Source: Liolophura sinensis (Eukaryota; Mollusca; Polyplacophora; Chitonida; Chitonidae). From it: 64,000 nucleotides of DNA. The translations under genes and the position numbers were made by a program. The notes beneath the pieces were generated by a model. The model did not search any database, was not told the DNA's origin, and saw only the letters and a list, made by a program, of their open reading frames with translations. The stretch is taken from contig NC_088300.1 in the NCBI RefSeq assembly GCF_032854445.1, forward strand, positions 5,082,001 to 5,146,000, written 5' to 3'. Shown one piece after another: positions 1-11,789 of the stretch. Each line of letters starts with the position of its first letter. Position 1 is the first letter of the stretch.

Positions 1-3000
1 ATAATAAGGCCCAAATCCACACACCCATGTACATGGCAATTTTGTTGTTGTTGGCGTTCACTGTAGGTCTGGTGAGACTTCAGTAAACGGCGTTTTGCCT
101 TAAACCAGTGTAAGTTGAGGACCTCGCATCAAGAAATACATCTTACTAGTTACGGTGTTAGTGTCAGGAAACATTCGGATTAACATGCTGAGTCGAAGGC
201 TGAACCAATATCACCAAACGCACTATGTAAATACTTGGTATGCCCCCCTTTACAACATCATCACATTAGTTTTATTAAACAGAAGTCAGTTTGTGACTTA
301 AAAACATTTTAGCCAGATTATAAAGGTTTGTGCAGAACAAGTTCCTGTCTTCACATTCCCCTACAGTCCAGTATACAGGGAGCACATGATTCAGGTCCTA
401 GTCTCCAGAAGGGTTGTGCTGGCAGACTACCGCATATTTTCGAGCACTCATTGCATTTCCACGAATGTACATGTAACATTCTTTTCTTGAGAATTGGGGA
501 GACGGGTTAGGGTTAAACGTCTTTGGATGCATGGATGAGGGCTGTCGTTATGCCATGGATTAATAAGGCTTCTCCTTTCTTCACTGTTTCACTATACATA
601 TCCCCGACCAACTTCAAGCTAATAGTTATCTGAAAGTGCATAAACAGGGCAAAAACAGCCATAATCTTGAAAATCAACTGAATAGCTTGAAATTTGAACA
701 TTATCTATAACTCGTTCCATAGAAAACGTGTAACAAATTTCCATCCAAATACGAAAAATGATTATGAAAATAAGTGACGAACTGATGAGATGTAAACCTA
801 TAGGCCTATCCTGTATGCGTACATTATCAACCAATTACCTGTCACATGTTTAGTACATGAATATCATGTTGCCCTGTCATGATGACAAGAGGCTATGGCG
901 CATTGGAATGTACCTGAACTTTCATGAATTGCGAGTGAAATTTGCTGTGCACCGCTACAACTTTTGGACCATATGTATTTGTGCTGAATACATCACCAGT
1001 TGTAGAACTGCACTCAGTAGCAAGATGGGGTTTTCTCATAAATGATGGCAAAATGGTTTTAAAGTATTTCAATAGGTAAATTTTAGCTAGCAGGGATACT
1101 CTTGGAGTATTTTTTTCACTTACTAAATCATGAAGAGACTCAAACTAAATTGTTCTTTTTATTTAGCACACTTCCATGTGTGACTGGTGTGTCACCACAG
1201 ATGTCCAGTTTAACTCTTCCAACATCAGCAAAGCTTAGGCCCAACATTATGAAAGCATCAGTATGAGACACAGATCTAACCTGGTGTTGTATATTATATC
1301 AACATCACATTTTATGATGCCAAAATATCAGAGATACAAAAACTTGACCAATATTTACTAAGACACTACCTGTACGTATCTTTCAACATTTGGGATATTC
1401 TATTATTTTCTAATGCAGCTCAGCAACTGAGAAAGTTGATAGACAAGTAGTTTCTGCCACTCAGCATTACACTGCAGTCAATGTACACACCTGACAGAAC
1501 ATTGTATCACAGATTTGGACAATGTTGAAATTGCCATCGCTGATTATTATGTTAACATATGACAGGGTTCGTACAGGTTTATGAAAATGAAATTCAAGGA
1601 GTTTTTTTTGTCATTTTCAAGGCTAGTTTAAACATGCCATGGTGCAAATTACAGACTATATTTTAAATCTGAACTATAGAGGCTTTAATTTGCATGCATG
1701 TATATTGAATAGTATGCTTGCTTTTGCAAGAAATATCTGCCCTTCACCTCTATAATGCAACACATTCTTTGACCCGGCCTTGGCTCAGTTAAAAAATGAA
1801 CACCATATATCATTATGCAGGGCTTCAGTTGGGTCAGTATTTTTTTTTAGCCAGTCACAGTAGTCACTCATCAGATTTTGTAGTAAATTTCTTTAGCCAT
1901 ACTTCCTCAGCGGCCATGACTCTTGTAGGTCTTCTGTAATTTGCTTTTATCTGCCTTGGTATAGCTGGTAGAATCAGATTGGTCTCTTCCAGCTATATCT
2001 GCAGTTTATCAAACGTTACATTAAGAACAACTGCCCTCAAAATAATGGACCAATGTTTGGCAACATGTTTTTCTTTTTTTGAAAAAAAAAAATCAATCCC
2101 TTTTCCAACCTATCTGCAGAAGGCTAGTAAAATGTAATTTCCTCTATCAGAAAAAATTGTTACGAAACTGATTTGTGAATTCAGTTTATTTGAATGCGAC
2201 ATTATGATCAGTACATTGGAGTAACACAGTCTGACTGGAGAAAACCAGGCAGTGTACACATTTATGTAAGGGCACATTCTGAAACATTTAACTGTTGTTG
2301 TTTCGCTGAGATGAGGCCTTTTGAAATGAAAGTAAGTGGATTATTTTCATAAGATAAATTGCGAAAATCTGTTAAAAGATTTTGTACAACGTTCGTGTTT
2401 TTTCTTGAGTAAATAAATTTGTAGCCAAAAACATTCGCATTTTTTCAAATTTTATCGCCATTTCAACAAATTGTTCTAAATTTATAACAAGACAAAGTCA
2501 GAATAATCAAGACTGAGTCTATAGTTGTGTTACATGAACAGTATTAGCTTTGTTGATTCTCGTGAAATTTAGGTCTATTTTGTGAAGCAATCATGTTGAT
2601 TTACAGTACAAACCTCTTTAGGTCATTGACAGCACGTTTGCCTTCTAGCCTCTGATACTTCAGCAGGCTTTGTACTCAATGAAAAGACAAATATGGTTCA
2701 TGGCGGCCATTTTGCAAAATGGCTGTTATGCACATCATGGGTGGATCGGCAATGGCCCAGTATCCAGACTTGCGTATAATACTTTAGTCTACCTGTGTTC
2801 TAAATTTGGTGCTTTTATTTAAAACGCATAACTGTTCCAGCTTTTGCTATGCCTCTTAACTACTAAGGCAAAAATACAGGCATCAGCACAAACAAAGAAT
2901 AATGTGCAAGAACCTTTCAGGCTTGTGTTGGATCAAATTACTAGGCTTGCAGACATTCCAAACCAACATCAGTCTGATGAACGGTCATATCCATCTCATC

Positions 3001-3671
3001 AAATATATTCCATAAAACATCCATAATACTGCTGATCTATAAAAAGCAAATCCCCATATTTGACTATCACCAACCAATCCTTTAAAATAATAAGTTTGAC
3101 TAAACCACTAAACATTATGTGGGAAAATTTTAATACTTGAAAAACAATGTGACACAGACATAATTTTAAAGTAAATCATAAATGCAGCAGCACAAAACAT
3201 ACGTAGAATAACTCTGCTAAAGGAGAATTAAATGTGCTATCTAGCCCTTCTACTGGAGCAAGAAGTTCCCTTTAAAAATAAAACATCCACTAACAACGTT
3301 GCAGTCAATAGGTAAGTGTCACTTTGATAAAGATGTTGACAAAAAGCGAACATGACGATTTGTTCGTAAAGCTTATACCGTACAATAGCACATATATACA
3401 ACAGCGAGACATGGAGTCGAGCTAATATTAGAATGTCTGATAGTAACAGCCACCAAATGATAGCAGTATAAACCGGTAAGTAATTTCTCCATTAAACGGA
3501 CTCCAAAATTGCTTGACTCTCCTATTTTGGCTGCATGACAGGGGCGGTCTTGGTATTACCAGTGAGTTCAAATGTTTGTTAAAAATCGGAAAATCTCTAA
3601 GTTTTTAAGTTATCAGCGTCCAGGAATATTATCTCCCTTAACATCCGATCCGCAACCTATACAAATGAATG
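1..3671. other. Gene-free flank downstream of the RBM4-like gene
   Basis: AT-rich DNA with no open frame longer than about 80 codons, no recognisable protein motif and no clear repeat family. Part of it is presumably 3'UTR of the minus-strand RNA-binding gene, but I could not choose among several TTTATT (reverse-strand AATAAA) sites, for example near 271, 1157, 2193 and 2810. Confidence 0.5.
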
Positions 3672-4263
3672 TCAAATTCTGTCCAACAAGGCTACAAAAG
3701 TAATTAAAACACGAAGTCCACAGATGAATACATATACGACGAAATCGATGGATGATGACATGACGGAAGCCCTAGAGGCAGGATCGCTTAGAAGAATATC
3801 GGGCCTTTCGCCAGGAACGACTGATCCATTTTGGCTACTGCCAGTTTGGGCTTGAGTAGCAGCTTGACCATAGCTGTCTTGCGCCCCACGCTGGGACGCA
3901 TACGGATCACGGACCCTTCGTAACCTGTGGCACCGCTAGAGCCATAGCCAGCGCTTGCACCAGTGGCACTGAGCCGTAGCTCGTGGTACTGGCTCCGTAA
4001 CCAGACTCTCCATAGCTACTGCGCTGATAATCTGGGTAAGCTGTCGACTGAGCTGAATCGTAACGCCTGTACTCTGAACGATAATCGTAACCATTTCCAG
4101 CTACTTCGCGTTCCCTGGCATACGGGTCTCGTGGTGCTATTGCCCGCATAGGGTCGCCACGGTCAGCTAAGCATAGTCTCTTTCTCTGGCAAGGTACGGA
4201 TCTCTTTCTCGGGCTGCTAGTTCTGCAAGGGCATGTTCTCTGGGTAACTGTCCGGGCATTTCT
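3672..4263 (-). CDS. RBM4-like last coding exon, frame broken
   Basis: Acceptor TTTTATCTAG. It opens as EMPGQLPREHALAELAARE and LARERDYA, then TAG at about 4159. Coding-like sequence resumes in a second frame (MRAIAPRDPYARERE, YGESGYGAS), a third near 3970 (SATGASAGYGSSGATGYEG) and a fourth near 3918 (VRDPYASQRGAQDSYGQ). Each switch corresponds to about one missing base. The true stop is unclear: frames end at 3672 or at 3772 (RKARYSSKRSCL). Confidence 0.6.
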
Positions 4264-7200
4264 CTAGATAAAAGGTAACCAAGTGAAAACATGCCAATTG
4301 TAAGATAGAACAGCGCACATCAAACGCTTACAATCCACACTGTACGAATAAATATTTAATGAATACACAAATATAAGGAAACTGCATTATCACGCAAATT
4401 TTCAAGAGTCTGGAAGTGCTAAGAAACGGCATTAAACGACTTCTCTATTGTCTTCGTACATTTCAGACTTTAAATCACTACATAAAAATTTAGCTTTTTA
4501 TTCCTTCGCACGCTATTTGTACAACGCAATTGTTCGGAAAGGAAAAAAATTATCAAAGCGCATGAAAGGTGGAAAACAAAGCTTTGAAGTTGCGAAAAAT
4601 ATCTGCAGACGTTAAACTAAATCTGGGACTTCAATCGCTCGGTGTACATCCAAATTTGCACCATCAGAATCTACGCTTTTTACACACTTTCACAGCAGAT
4701 TACAGGACTATTTTGCAAAAACTGTTTCTTCTTCAACTTGAAAATAAACCTTTTCATAGCTTTTAACAGTGCTTTGCATCTTACGGAAAGGAACACCGGT
4801 TGAATTTAGCAGAGGTTCAGTAAAACCAATTTCTCCATCTCATAATATTTTCTAGTCCTCGACCATAGTGCTATCTCTACAGAATTACTAACTTAACTAG
4901 CAAATTCGTAACACATGCATTTTAGAAGGCTTTAACTGTTTGAAAACATCTCAAAAATACCATATATATTAGAAGAAAATATTCAAAGCAAACATGCAAC
5001 AATTTTCAGATTCTTTTCAGATCTCTATGTTTAAAAATGTGAACAAGTGCCACTTTAATTTAAAAAACACAAAAATGTTGTTTGAAAACAGACTTGAAAT
5101 CAAGTCCACGTAACAAATTCAGTGCTACTTACCGTCTTGTCTCGTACCCAGCCCCATAGCCACTGAAAATCAGAAGAATTTTCATAATATATCAAATATA
5201 ATAAGTTATACAGAGACCAAGACTGTACGAAGACAAAACTTCATGCACTAGTTCGGGGGAGGGGGGGGGAGGGTAGAGAGGGATTATCCCCAGGGGCTGT
5301 CTTGTTGCTTCTGCCAATGCAGGTTGTCGTAAGTGAAATATTCTTGAACAAAGCATCAAATCTCATCAGAAAAATAGTAAGGCCATGAAAGAACTCCAAG
5401 ATGATGTTGAAGATAGAGTGAACCTTCACTCTGGTATTTAGTCTACAGCATGCTGTCCTCTATCTCATTGGGGCAGAATTTCATTCCTTTTTAGGATCAA
5501 CTCTATCTTCTGTCTTTTATCTTATTTTTTCGTGATAAGAGTTACACATTATAGACAATATTAATAATTCCAGGCTGACTCATTTGTCATCTTTATTCAC
5601 ATTATTTCAAATGGATCAGGCAACGCCCACCATAATCCCATGAGATTACATTTCTCACCAATGCCTTACACTGTATACAATGTGTCACTTGATTTTCATG
5701 TCACAACCAGGCTTACAAATGGAGAAAACAAGTAGAAACTAGAAAAGTAGCAGCTGAACAAGTGACATGATTGGTCAAGGATTAATCATCATGAGATTTC
5801 TATGAAGTAAGGGCTTATGTCTTTACTCGTACCTTCTGTCATAGTACTCTGGTGGGGGCCGTCTGTAGGGATCTGAGGGTGGTGTGAGCCGCGCCCCAGG
5901 GAGAGGTCGTCTGTCGTAAAGAGGTGGGAGGGGTCGCTCTGCTGGCAGCTGTCTCCTTTCTCGTTCGTATGGATCAGGGTAGGGCCGAGCTCTGTCATAC
6001 CTGTAGTAATCATCATACCTGTCATAACGATCATACCTGTCCATGGCAGGGTAAGGGTCGTAGGCAGGTCTCCGTGGCCCACCAGGAGGGCCCATCCCTC
6101 GGCCAGCACCTCCACGTCCACCTCGAGAGCTGAAACCACAGAACATTTAGAACAAATGGTAAATAATAAAATCAGAGAAATGACAATTCACCTTTGTTCT
6201 AATAAACTGATTATAAAACAGAGTTCGTGGTAAACCTTAACCTTTAAGCTAATGGAGATTTCAGCTAAATTAAGCATGAGAATCTCTTTGGCATCGGTGC
6301 TATCTGCAGCAGAAATCTACTGAAATTTACTTTTAAGTTAAATATTACAGATAATATTAAATAGAAAAGTAAGCATAAATAGAAATTTAAATCACATTTC
6401 AAAGTGAGGCAAGACAAGTAAATATGATATTCACAAAAATGAATGTGATATATTTCAAACATAATGCTTATGAAGGAATGGTCACATGACTTACCCTCCC
6501 CTCCCACGACCTCGCCCACCAAATTCACGTCCACCGCCAAAGTCTCGTCCACCACCAAAGTCCCTTCCACCTGGCTTCCGTGGTTTGCTGTGTGATAACT
6601 GAAAACAAGTCCTATTCATCAGTGTGTAACGTTCATTCAAAATAAATAACCTCACCAAAAGGTAATGACAGGACAATATGGATGCTGAACAAAGGTCAGC
6701 TTGAGATAATCAAGAGTGTCCTAATTTATGGGACTTATGTGCTGCACATAATACAGTCAAGACGATATTAGCAAAAACACAGCGACAAAATATTCTCTAA
6801 ACCTCAAATTTTCTCCTGGTGTATTAAATCCTGGTGTATTAAATAACACGTATCAGTGATACTAGAGGATGAATTCACCGTAAATTCAAACAATAAACAC
6901 ACTGATTTATAAAATCGTGCACAAAGAGAACATGCACTTTAAAACAAGACTTACACATATAATTTAATCTTTTAATTTATGTTAAGCTTCCAAAAACAGC
7001 CAACAGCAAAGATGGTTACTTACCTCTACATTTATTTTCGAGCCATGGACATCGAGTCCCGAAATGCCATCAATAGCTGCCAAAGCTTCTTCTTCATTGT
7101 TCATGTGCTGTTTAAGAAACCATATAGTATAAAATACAGAAAAAAAAACACATAACATACAGCATATACCAATATGCTCTAAGCCACTGATAGTCTTCAC

Positions 7201-7460
7201 ATTTTGTTAAAATTTAATACCAATTTGTGAGGCTCCTAAAATTTACTTTGACGAAACATAACAAGATCGTGGTCCACTGAAAGTAGCTTTACAGAAGTAA
7301 AGGGTACAGATGATAATAACTTACCACAAAGCCATATCTGTTGAGAACATCGCATTCCACCACTGACCCATTACTTCTCAAACAATGCTCGGATATCATC
7401 ACTCTGAGTCTCTGCAGCCAAGTTACCAACAAATATTTTTGTAGGCATTTTGTTACGCTT
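3672..7460 (-). CDS. RBM4/RBM14 (Lark)-like RNA-binding protein, six coding exons with frame breaks
   Basis: RRM protein of the RBM4/RBM14/Lark type, which act in alternative splicing, translation or transcriptional coactivation. Coding exons on the minus strand are 7325-7460 (ATG at 7446-7448), 7024-7107, 6495-6598, 5833-6129, 5133-5162 and about 3672-4263, all with AG acceptors and GT donors and matching phases. Order: one RRM (residues about 1-72; RNP2-like KIFVGNL, RNP1-like RYGFVHM), an RGG/GRDFGGG box, then a long Tyr/Arg/Pro/Asp-rich tail with DPY, RYDRYD and ARERDPY motifs. Estimated length is about 390 residues, close to the 364 of human RBM4, but only one RRM is visible where RBM4 and RBM14 have two. 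The frame is broken once in the RRM (about 7373) and at least three times in the last exon (about 4160, 3970, 3918). These could be sequence errors or real decay. The family call rests on the RRM and tail composition; the exact orthologue is uncertain. Confidence 0.75.
5133..5162 (-). CDS. RBM4-like 30-nt micro-exon
   Basis: Thirty bases between acceptor TGATTTTCAG and donor GTAAGTAG. With one base borrowed upstream and two passed downstream it encodes GYGAGYETR, matching the Gly/Tyr/Arg composition on both sides. Its short length makes it a candidate for regulated inclusion. Confidence 0.7.
5833..6129 (-). CDS. RBM4-like exon (Tyr/Arg/Pro-rich tail)
   Basis: 99 codons, uninterrupted. It continues the RGG box, then encodes a MDRYDRYDRYDDYYRYDR-type stretch, PYERERR and PPPEYYDR. 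The donor GTACGAGT at 5832 is weak, but splicing there joins the next micro-exon in frame; reading through it meets a stop at once. Confidence 0.8.
6495..6598 (-). CDS. RBM4-like exon (RGG box)
   Basis: Encodes LSHSKPRKPGG followed by three GRDFGGG/GREFGG repeats and GRGRGRG, an RGG-type low-complexity RNA-binding segment. The acceptor TTTTCAG and donor GTAAGTCA are clear, and the exon ends in phase 2. Confidence 0.85.
7024..7107 (-). CDS. RBM4-like exon (RRM C-terminal half)
   Basis: Exactly 28 codons in phase 0, with acceptor TTAAACAG and donor GTAAGTAA. It starts HMNNEEEALAAIDG and ends GSKINVE, the last helix and strand of an RRM; human RBM4 has a similar VNINVE at this point. Confidence 0.85.
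7325..7460 (-). CDS. RBM4-like first coding exon (RRM N-terminal half)
   Basis: The acceptor TTTTTCAG lies just above 7460, 12 untranslated bases precede ATG at 7446-7448, and the donor GTAAGTT starts at 7324. It encodes MPTKIFVGNLAAETQ (RNP2), then, after a frame break near 7373, GSVVECDVLNRYGFV (RNP1 start). The literal frame stops at TAA directly after LFEK, so one extra base must be discounted to continue. Confidence 0.8.
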
Positions 7461-9678
7461 CTGAAAAATATACATACCCTCATTATAAGATAGACTTTCT
7501 TACCACATACACGTAAACATAGCTTAAACACAGTAACATGTCAGACAAACTGAATCAAACATATAACAGAGTCATGTCAAGAGAACACTCTGAACTACAC
7601 ACTATGGATAACCACAGCCTGATTACTTAACACAGGTGGATTAAACTGTGAAGTCCTCACTGACATTAAGTTCTACGAGAAAAAAAAAATTTACCTGCCA
7701 GAAAAAGTTCTGCCAAATCCTTTTATTACTGAAAATGCATATAATCTGAAATTTGACTTTTCAGCATCACAACAAACCTGCAGAGCGGTCTTGCGAACAG
7801 TTCCTATGTTCCAAGGTATTGGATAAGAGTACACATTATAAACCAAGAGCTACAGACTAAGGTAATAGTATCCATGCACACATCAATCCTCCACAACAGA
7901 GACTGAGCCACTTTATACTAGGTAGCTTCTTAATGCAACAATGAGGGGCAGGCTGACCAGTTTGACAGCTTGGGTCACAGATTACTTGGACCAACAGGGT
8001 TTAATAAGAAATTGTCCTTGTTCACCTCTTAGTTTCTCCAGATGGCAAAATTTGGGTCTGCCCTATTGGAATATCTCATCCCCTGCTGAGCACCAATAAT
8101 TGAATCATTCAAAATAACTATTCAGACTTCTCAGCAGGGCACTTTTGCACAGTAGGGCCTCCAAATCACAAGGCATTTATTAGTTTACCCCCCCCCCTAC
8201 CCTCCCCCCTTCTGAAACCTGAATGACAACTTAAACATGCATGATGTCTAATTTTATGACAGCTGTTAATTAACAATTAATGTTACATGCATTGTCATGG
8301 TAATTCTTGTAATAACAACCTAAACCTAACAGCTCACGGCAGCACATATTACAATCCCTTAGCATGGGACATAAGCATGCTGCTATAGCATCGGGAAGGA
8401 GCGCAATTACAGCCAAAACAGATCAAGAACAACCATATCTGAAGAATTTTTTTGAAGTCAGACAATTGACACACTGCAACAGTTACCCCCCTTTGAAATT
8501 ATTCAGTTTTTAATTCCCAACTGCAACAAGAATTCATGTCAGAATAAATAAAAGACACTCAAAAAATGGCTCAAAATACTCATGCAAAGTTTGGTTTGAT
8601 GTTACATGAAAGTGTAATAGTTCAATCAATTTACATGTCAATGTCTACATTTTGAATAATTTCTAATATTTACCTACCTCAGCCCTTAAAAGTGTACATG
8701 CAACACTTTATTTTATTTCTTAATGTGCAGTTCAGGATGTGTAATAAGATATAACAGTACAAAAATGTCTTCAAAATTCAGTTTTCTTAAGTACCCAGCA
8801 GTCAGTCCTGATATACAGTAGCTTGCTCTGGTGACAACGACGATCACTGTTAAAAAGAACAGACCAAATAGGGTGAGGGCTAGAGTAGGCGGTGTGGGTT
8901 TGGGTGGAGGACTAAGGGCGCTAGGCCAGCCCGGCAAAGCCATGCAGTGTCTGAGCATGTCGCCTACACAGCATATACATGCATATAACATCCAGTCTAC
9001 ATTAAATCATGCGCAGTAGTGTACACCAATATAGATGTCTATACGTAAATTTACAAGATATGGAAAAGACATCATTCAGCATACAGCCATATCAGTTTGA
9101 GCCAAGAGTCTACACCCGTTTTAACAGAGAAGTTTGACATTCACAGTTCAGAGCATTCCTCTCTGGTCCTTTAAGGAAAAGTTGGATTGCTTCGTTTTCC
9201 TTTTCCATTCTTGTTGAAATATCACATCACGTGTTAATCTGAAGAAGCTGAAGCCTGAAACCATCCCTCTCTTTTTGGAAAAACTAAAACTCGCACACAA
9301 CCAACCATCTCTTAACCTAGGGAAATACGCACATGTACGAATGAATGCATTGTTTGCTTGAGCTAAGAAAATGAAAATGGCAACGACTGACCAGTGAAAC
9401 ACGGTTCACTGGGGTCAGGGCACTTCAGAGTGTTCACCGTGCTCCAGGCATGATCAACAATGACGTAATTTCTGGAAAAATCTGACCAGTGACAGAAAAT
9501 ATATATAATTATGGGGTGCAAAATACACCCCAAAAAAGGAAAATTAAAAACAATTTTTTCGGCATAATTTTCTTCATTTAGCTTATCAACATATTCTTTT
9601 TTCAAGAGGCCCTTTTCAGGTATCCTTTATGTGTCATCCTTGAATCGAGCCCAAAATTTTATCCTCAAACTGAAAAAT

Positions 9679-9773
9679 CCATCTGAATAAAGCAAATCCA
9701 TCCTAAATTCATCCTAATAAAGCAAATCCATCCTAAATTCATCCTAATAAAGCAAATCCATCCTAATAAAGCA
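9679..9773 (+). repeat. 30-bp tandem repeat, about 3 copies
   Basis: The unit begins AGCAAATCCATCCTAAATTC. Copies at 9691-9720 and 9721-9750 are identical, with partial copies on either side. Confidence 0.9.
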
Positions 9774-10238
9774 ACTTTTCACAATGGACATCATAGTGCA
9801 ATTTAATAGAATTAAGACCATTCAATGTCTGTACTGATGAAAAAGTCTCTTTCTTGAGTGAATATTTGAAGAATTTTCCCACAAAGCTAATATCTAATTA
9901 GTGAAGAAATGCAACAAAATACAGCAAATGCAAGTAAAAGCCACAGTAACAAATAAAGCAAACTTTCTTTCCAGCCATGGGCAAGACGAACTGTGTGTTT
10001 ATTGTAAAAATGTGACACTCACTGTAACATCAAATACATTGCTATTTCAGAAAACTTGCTGCACATGTCTGGCTTGTCTGGCGTGTCATTGCGGAGTGGA
10101 AAGTTGGAAAACACTCCATTCGAACAACACTCATGTACGAAGGCCATGTACCGCCAGGGTTTTAACCCCAACTACCGGTACATGTGCGAGCACGGCCAGA
10201 TGGAACTGCCAAGAACTTATTAGACATAGCGTGAAATG

Positions 10239-10820
10239 TAGCCCCAGGTGGCTACTTCAACTCCTCTCTTCACATTCGGTTGGCAGAGTATCGTAGCCAC
10301 AGGAGGAAACAATGGTAAACTATACACCACTTCACACCGATAAGTCATTTCTAAACAATGGCTGCAGTCCAAAAGCGGTGTGAAATCTTACCTCTCAGCT
10401 CGCCCGCACATGCAACATGTATATTCTATTGGGTAATGGCACAGGAGCCCTCAATTCACGACACGGCAGACCATTTCCATACAAGGCGGCCATCAGGCTC
10501 GTCTGTTCAGGTTTAACGCACATGCACCATCTAGGAATGATAACTTTTGGAAGACCCATAACTGTGGTGATGACTGGGAGGTGAATTTGGGTCTCCTGTG
10601 TCCTTAGCAAGTGAAATACATGTGAGATGTTGCATGTGCGGGCGAGCTGAGAGTTTACAGCCAAAGTTGACACCACTTTTGGATTGTAGCCATTGTTTTT
10701 AGTAAGGACTTATCGGACATGCCGTGAATCTGTGTATGGTTTACCATTCGTTCCCCCTGAAGCTACAATACTATGCCAGCCAGATATAAAGACAGGAGTT
10801 AAAGCAGCGAGCTGGGGCTC
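10239..10820. mobile_element. Long imperfect inverted repeat (foldback or MITE-like), arms about 180-195 bp
   Basis: The left arm 10239-10418 matches the reverse complement of 10627-10820 along its length, with a perfect inner block containing TGCATGTGCGGGCGAGCTGA and weaker matches outward. The spacer is about 208 bp and I see no coding in it. This looks like a non-autonomous foldback element, or a hairpin made by inverted duplication of a repeat. Confidence 0.75.
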
Positions 10821-11015
10821 CGTGAATCTGTGTATGGTTTACCATTCGTTCCCCCTGAAGCTACAATACTACGCCAGCCGGATATAAAGACAGGAGTTAA
10901 AGCAGCGAGCTGGGGCTCCGTGAAAAGGTGTACCCTAGGCTGGTGCTATGGCTATAAAACTCCGCCAACCAAATGTAAAGAGAGTAGTTGAAATAGCCCA
11001 CCCGGGGTTAAGGTG
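10722..11015 (+). repeat. 98-bp tandem repeat, three copies, overlapping the right inverted arm
   Basis: Copies start at 10722, 10820 and 10918, each beginning CCGTGAA. The first two are nearly identical; the third is diverged but keeps the blocks around GCTAYAAWACT and ending in a GGGG run. A more degenerate relative may lie near 11.93-11.99 kb. Confidence 0.8.
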
Positions 11016-11477
11016 ACAAATTATCATTTAAATCCGAACAAGGGGCCAGGTGATATTCAGGCAATGTATTTTTCAACAAATGGATATATACCATGGCAAA
11101 AACATCACATCCCATGACAATTGGAAAAGCTAGCTTTGTGCTATTGTTAATCATTGAGCCCATTCTTAGATGCTTATTATGAAATGCTGGTTCTTCAATG
11201 GAACATTATCAGGTAACAAAGTGATAACAACCTCAACTTTCAAATTCCCCATCCCAGGATAAGACGACAAGAATGCACACGCTGAAGACATTGAAAAAGA
11301 CAACCAAGATTGAGGGAAGATCGGCAGTGACAAGGGGAGGACTATAGGCCGGCTTTGTATCGATGTAGTTTCAACAGAGACGGAGCCTCAACCATTACAA
11401 ATTTACCGCATATATTTACATTTTTTAAGAACATTTGATCTCGTACAACAAAGATATGCAATAAAACACCAACTTAC

Positions 11478-11658
11478 CTCACGTTAAATGTAAATTTGTG
11501 CAAAAAATTGATTGGAAATCTTCAAGAACAACAACGTGCTTTAACAAAGCGCGAATTCCCAAGCGGATATGGTATTCAGCACTGGCGAGTGATAAGGCTT
11601 CTCATTGGCTGGGCCCGTATTTTACACCAGTAAGCTTCAAGTTGAAGATATCAACAAC
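11478..11658. promoter_or_regulatory. Probable head-to-head promoter of the RBM4-like and UTP25 genes
   Basis: On the minus strand GTAAGTT (11477-11471) forms a strong donor after ACGTGAG, consistent with a 5'UTR exon of the RBM4-like gene ending at 11478. The UTP25 ATG lies at 11659. Between them CATTGGCT (11603-11610) is an inverted CCAAT box, and no TATA element stands out. The transcription start sites are inferred. Confidence 0.5.
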
Positions 11659-11789
11659 ATGGGGGGCAGCCGAAAACACGTGGGGCGTTCTGGTAAACGC
11701 AAAAGACAGCAAGGTCATCAGAAACTGTTCACTAAAACACAGAAAAAGCATTTGAAAGAGTTTGGAGAAACCCATCCTGCTGATGAAAG
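11659..11789 (+). CDS. UTP25: UTP25 exon 1
   Basis: Encodes the basic N-terminus with [18 protein letters not shown], which aligns with the human TKKQKKHLRDFGEEHP. Donor GTATTTG; ends in phase 2. Confidence 0.95.

Larger units (their letters stand above)
7461..11477 (-). other. Probable first intron of the RBM4-like gene
   Basis: Lies between the acceptor at 7461 and the donor-like site at 11477. It holds a 30-bp tandem repeat (9.68 kb), a long inverted repeat with tandem duplication (10.24-11.02 kb) and a GC-richer stretch at about 8.83-8.97 kb. A minus-strand 92-codon frame at 8713-8991 has one hydrophobic segment and is followed by a donor-like GTAGGTAA near 8678. This could be an alternative 5' exon, but nothing proves it. 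Confidence 0.5.

Noticed and set aside
5789-6139. 116-codon minus-strand ORF
   Set aside because: It is the shifted-frame shadow of the Tyr/Arg/Pro-rich exon at 5833-6129.
8713-8991. 92-codon minus-strand ORF with a hydrophobic segment as a small membrane protein
   Set aside because: Only one hydrophobic stretch and a proline-rich start. No homology is recognised and there are no clear exon boundaries; kept only as a possible 5' exon.
9901-10296. 131-codon Cys-rich plus-strand ORF
   Set aside because: It runs into the inverted-repeat element and has no recognisable domain or splice context.
11605-11658. UTP25 start 18 codons upstream at 11605
   Set aside because: The codon there is TTG. 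The first ATG in frame is at 11659, and the family starts at about this point.
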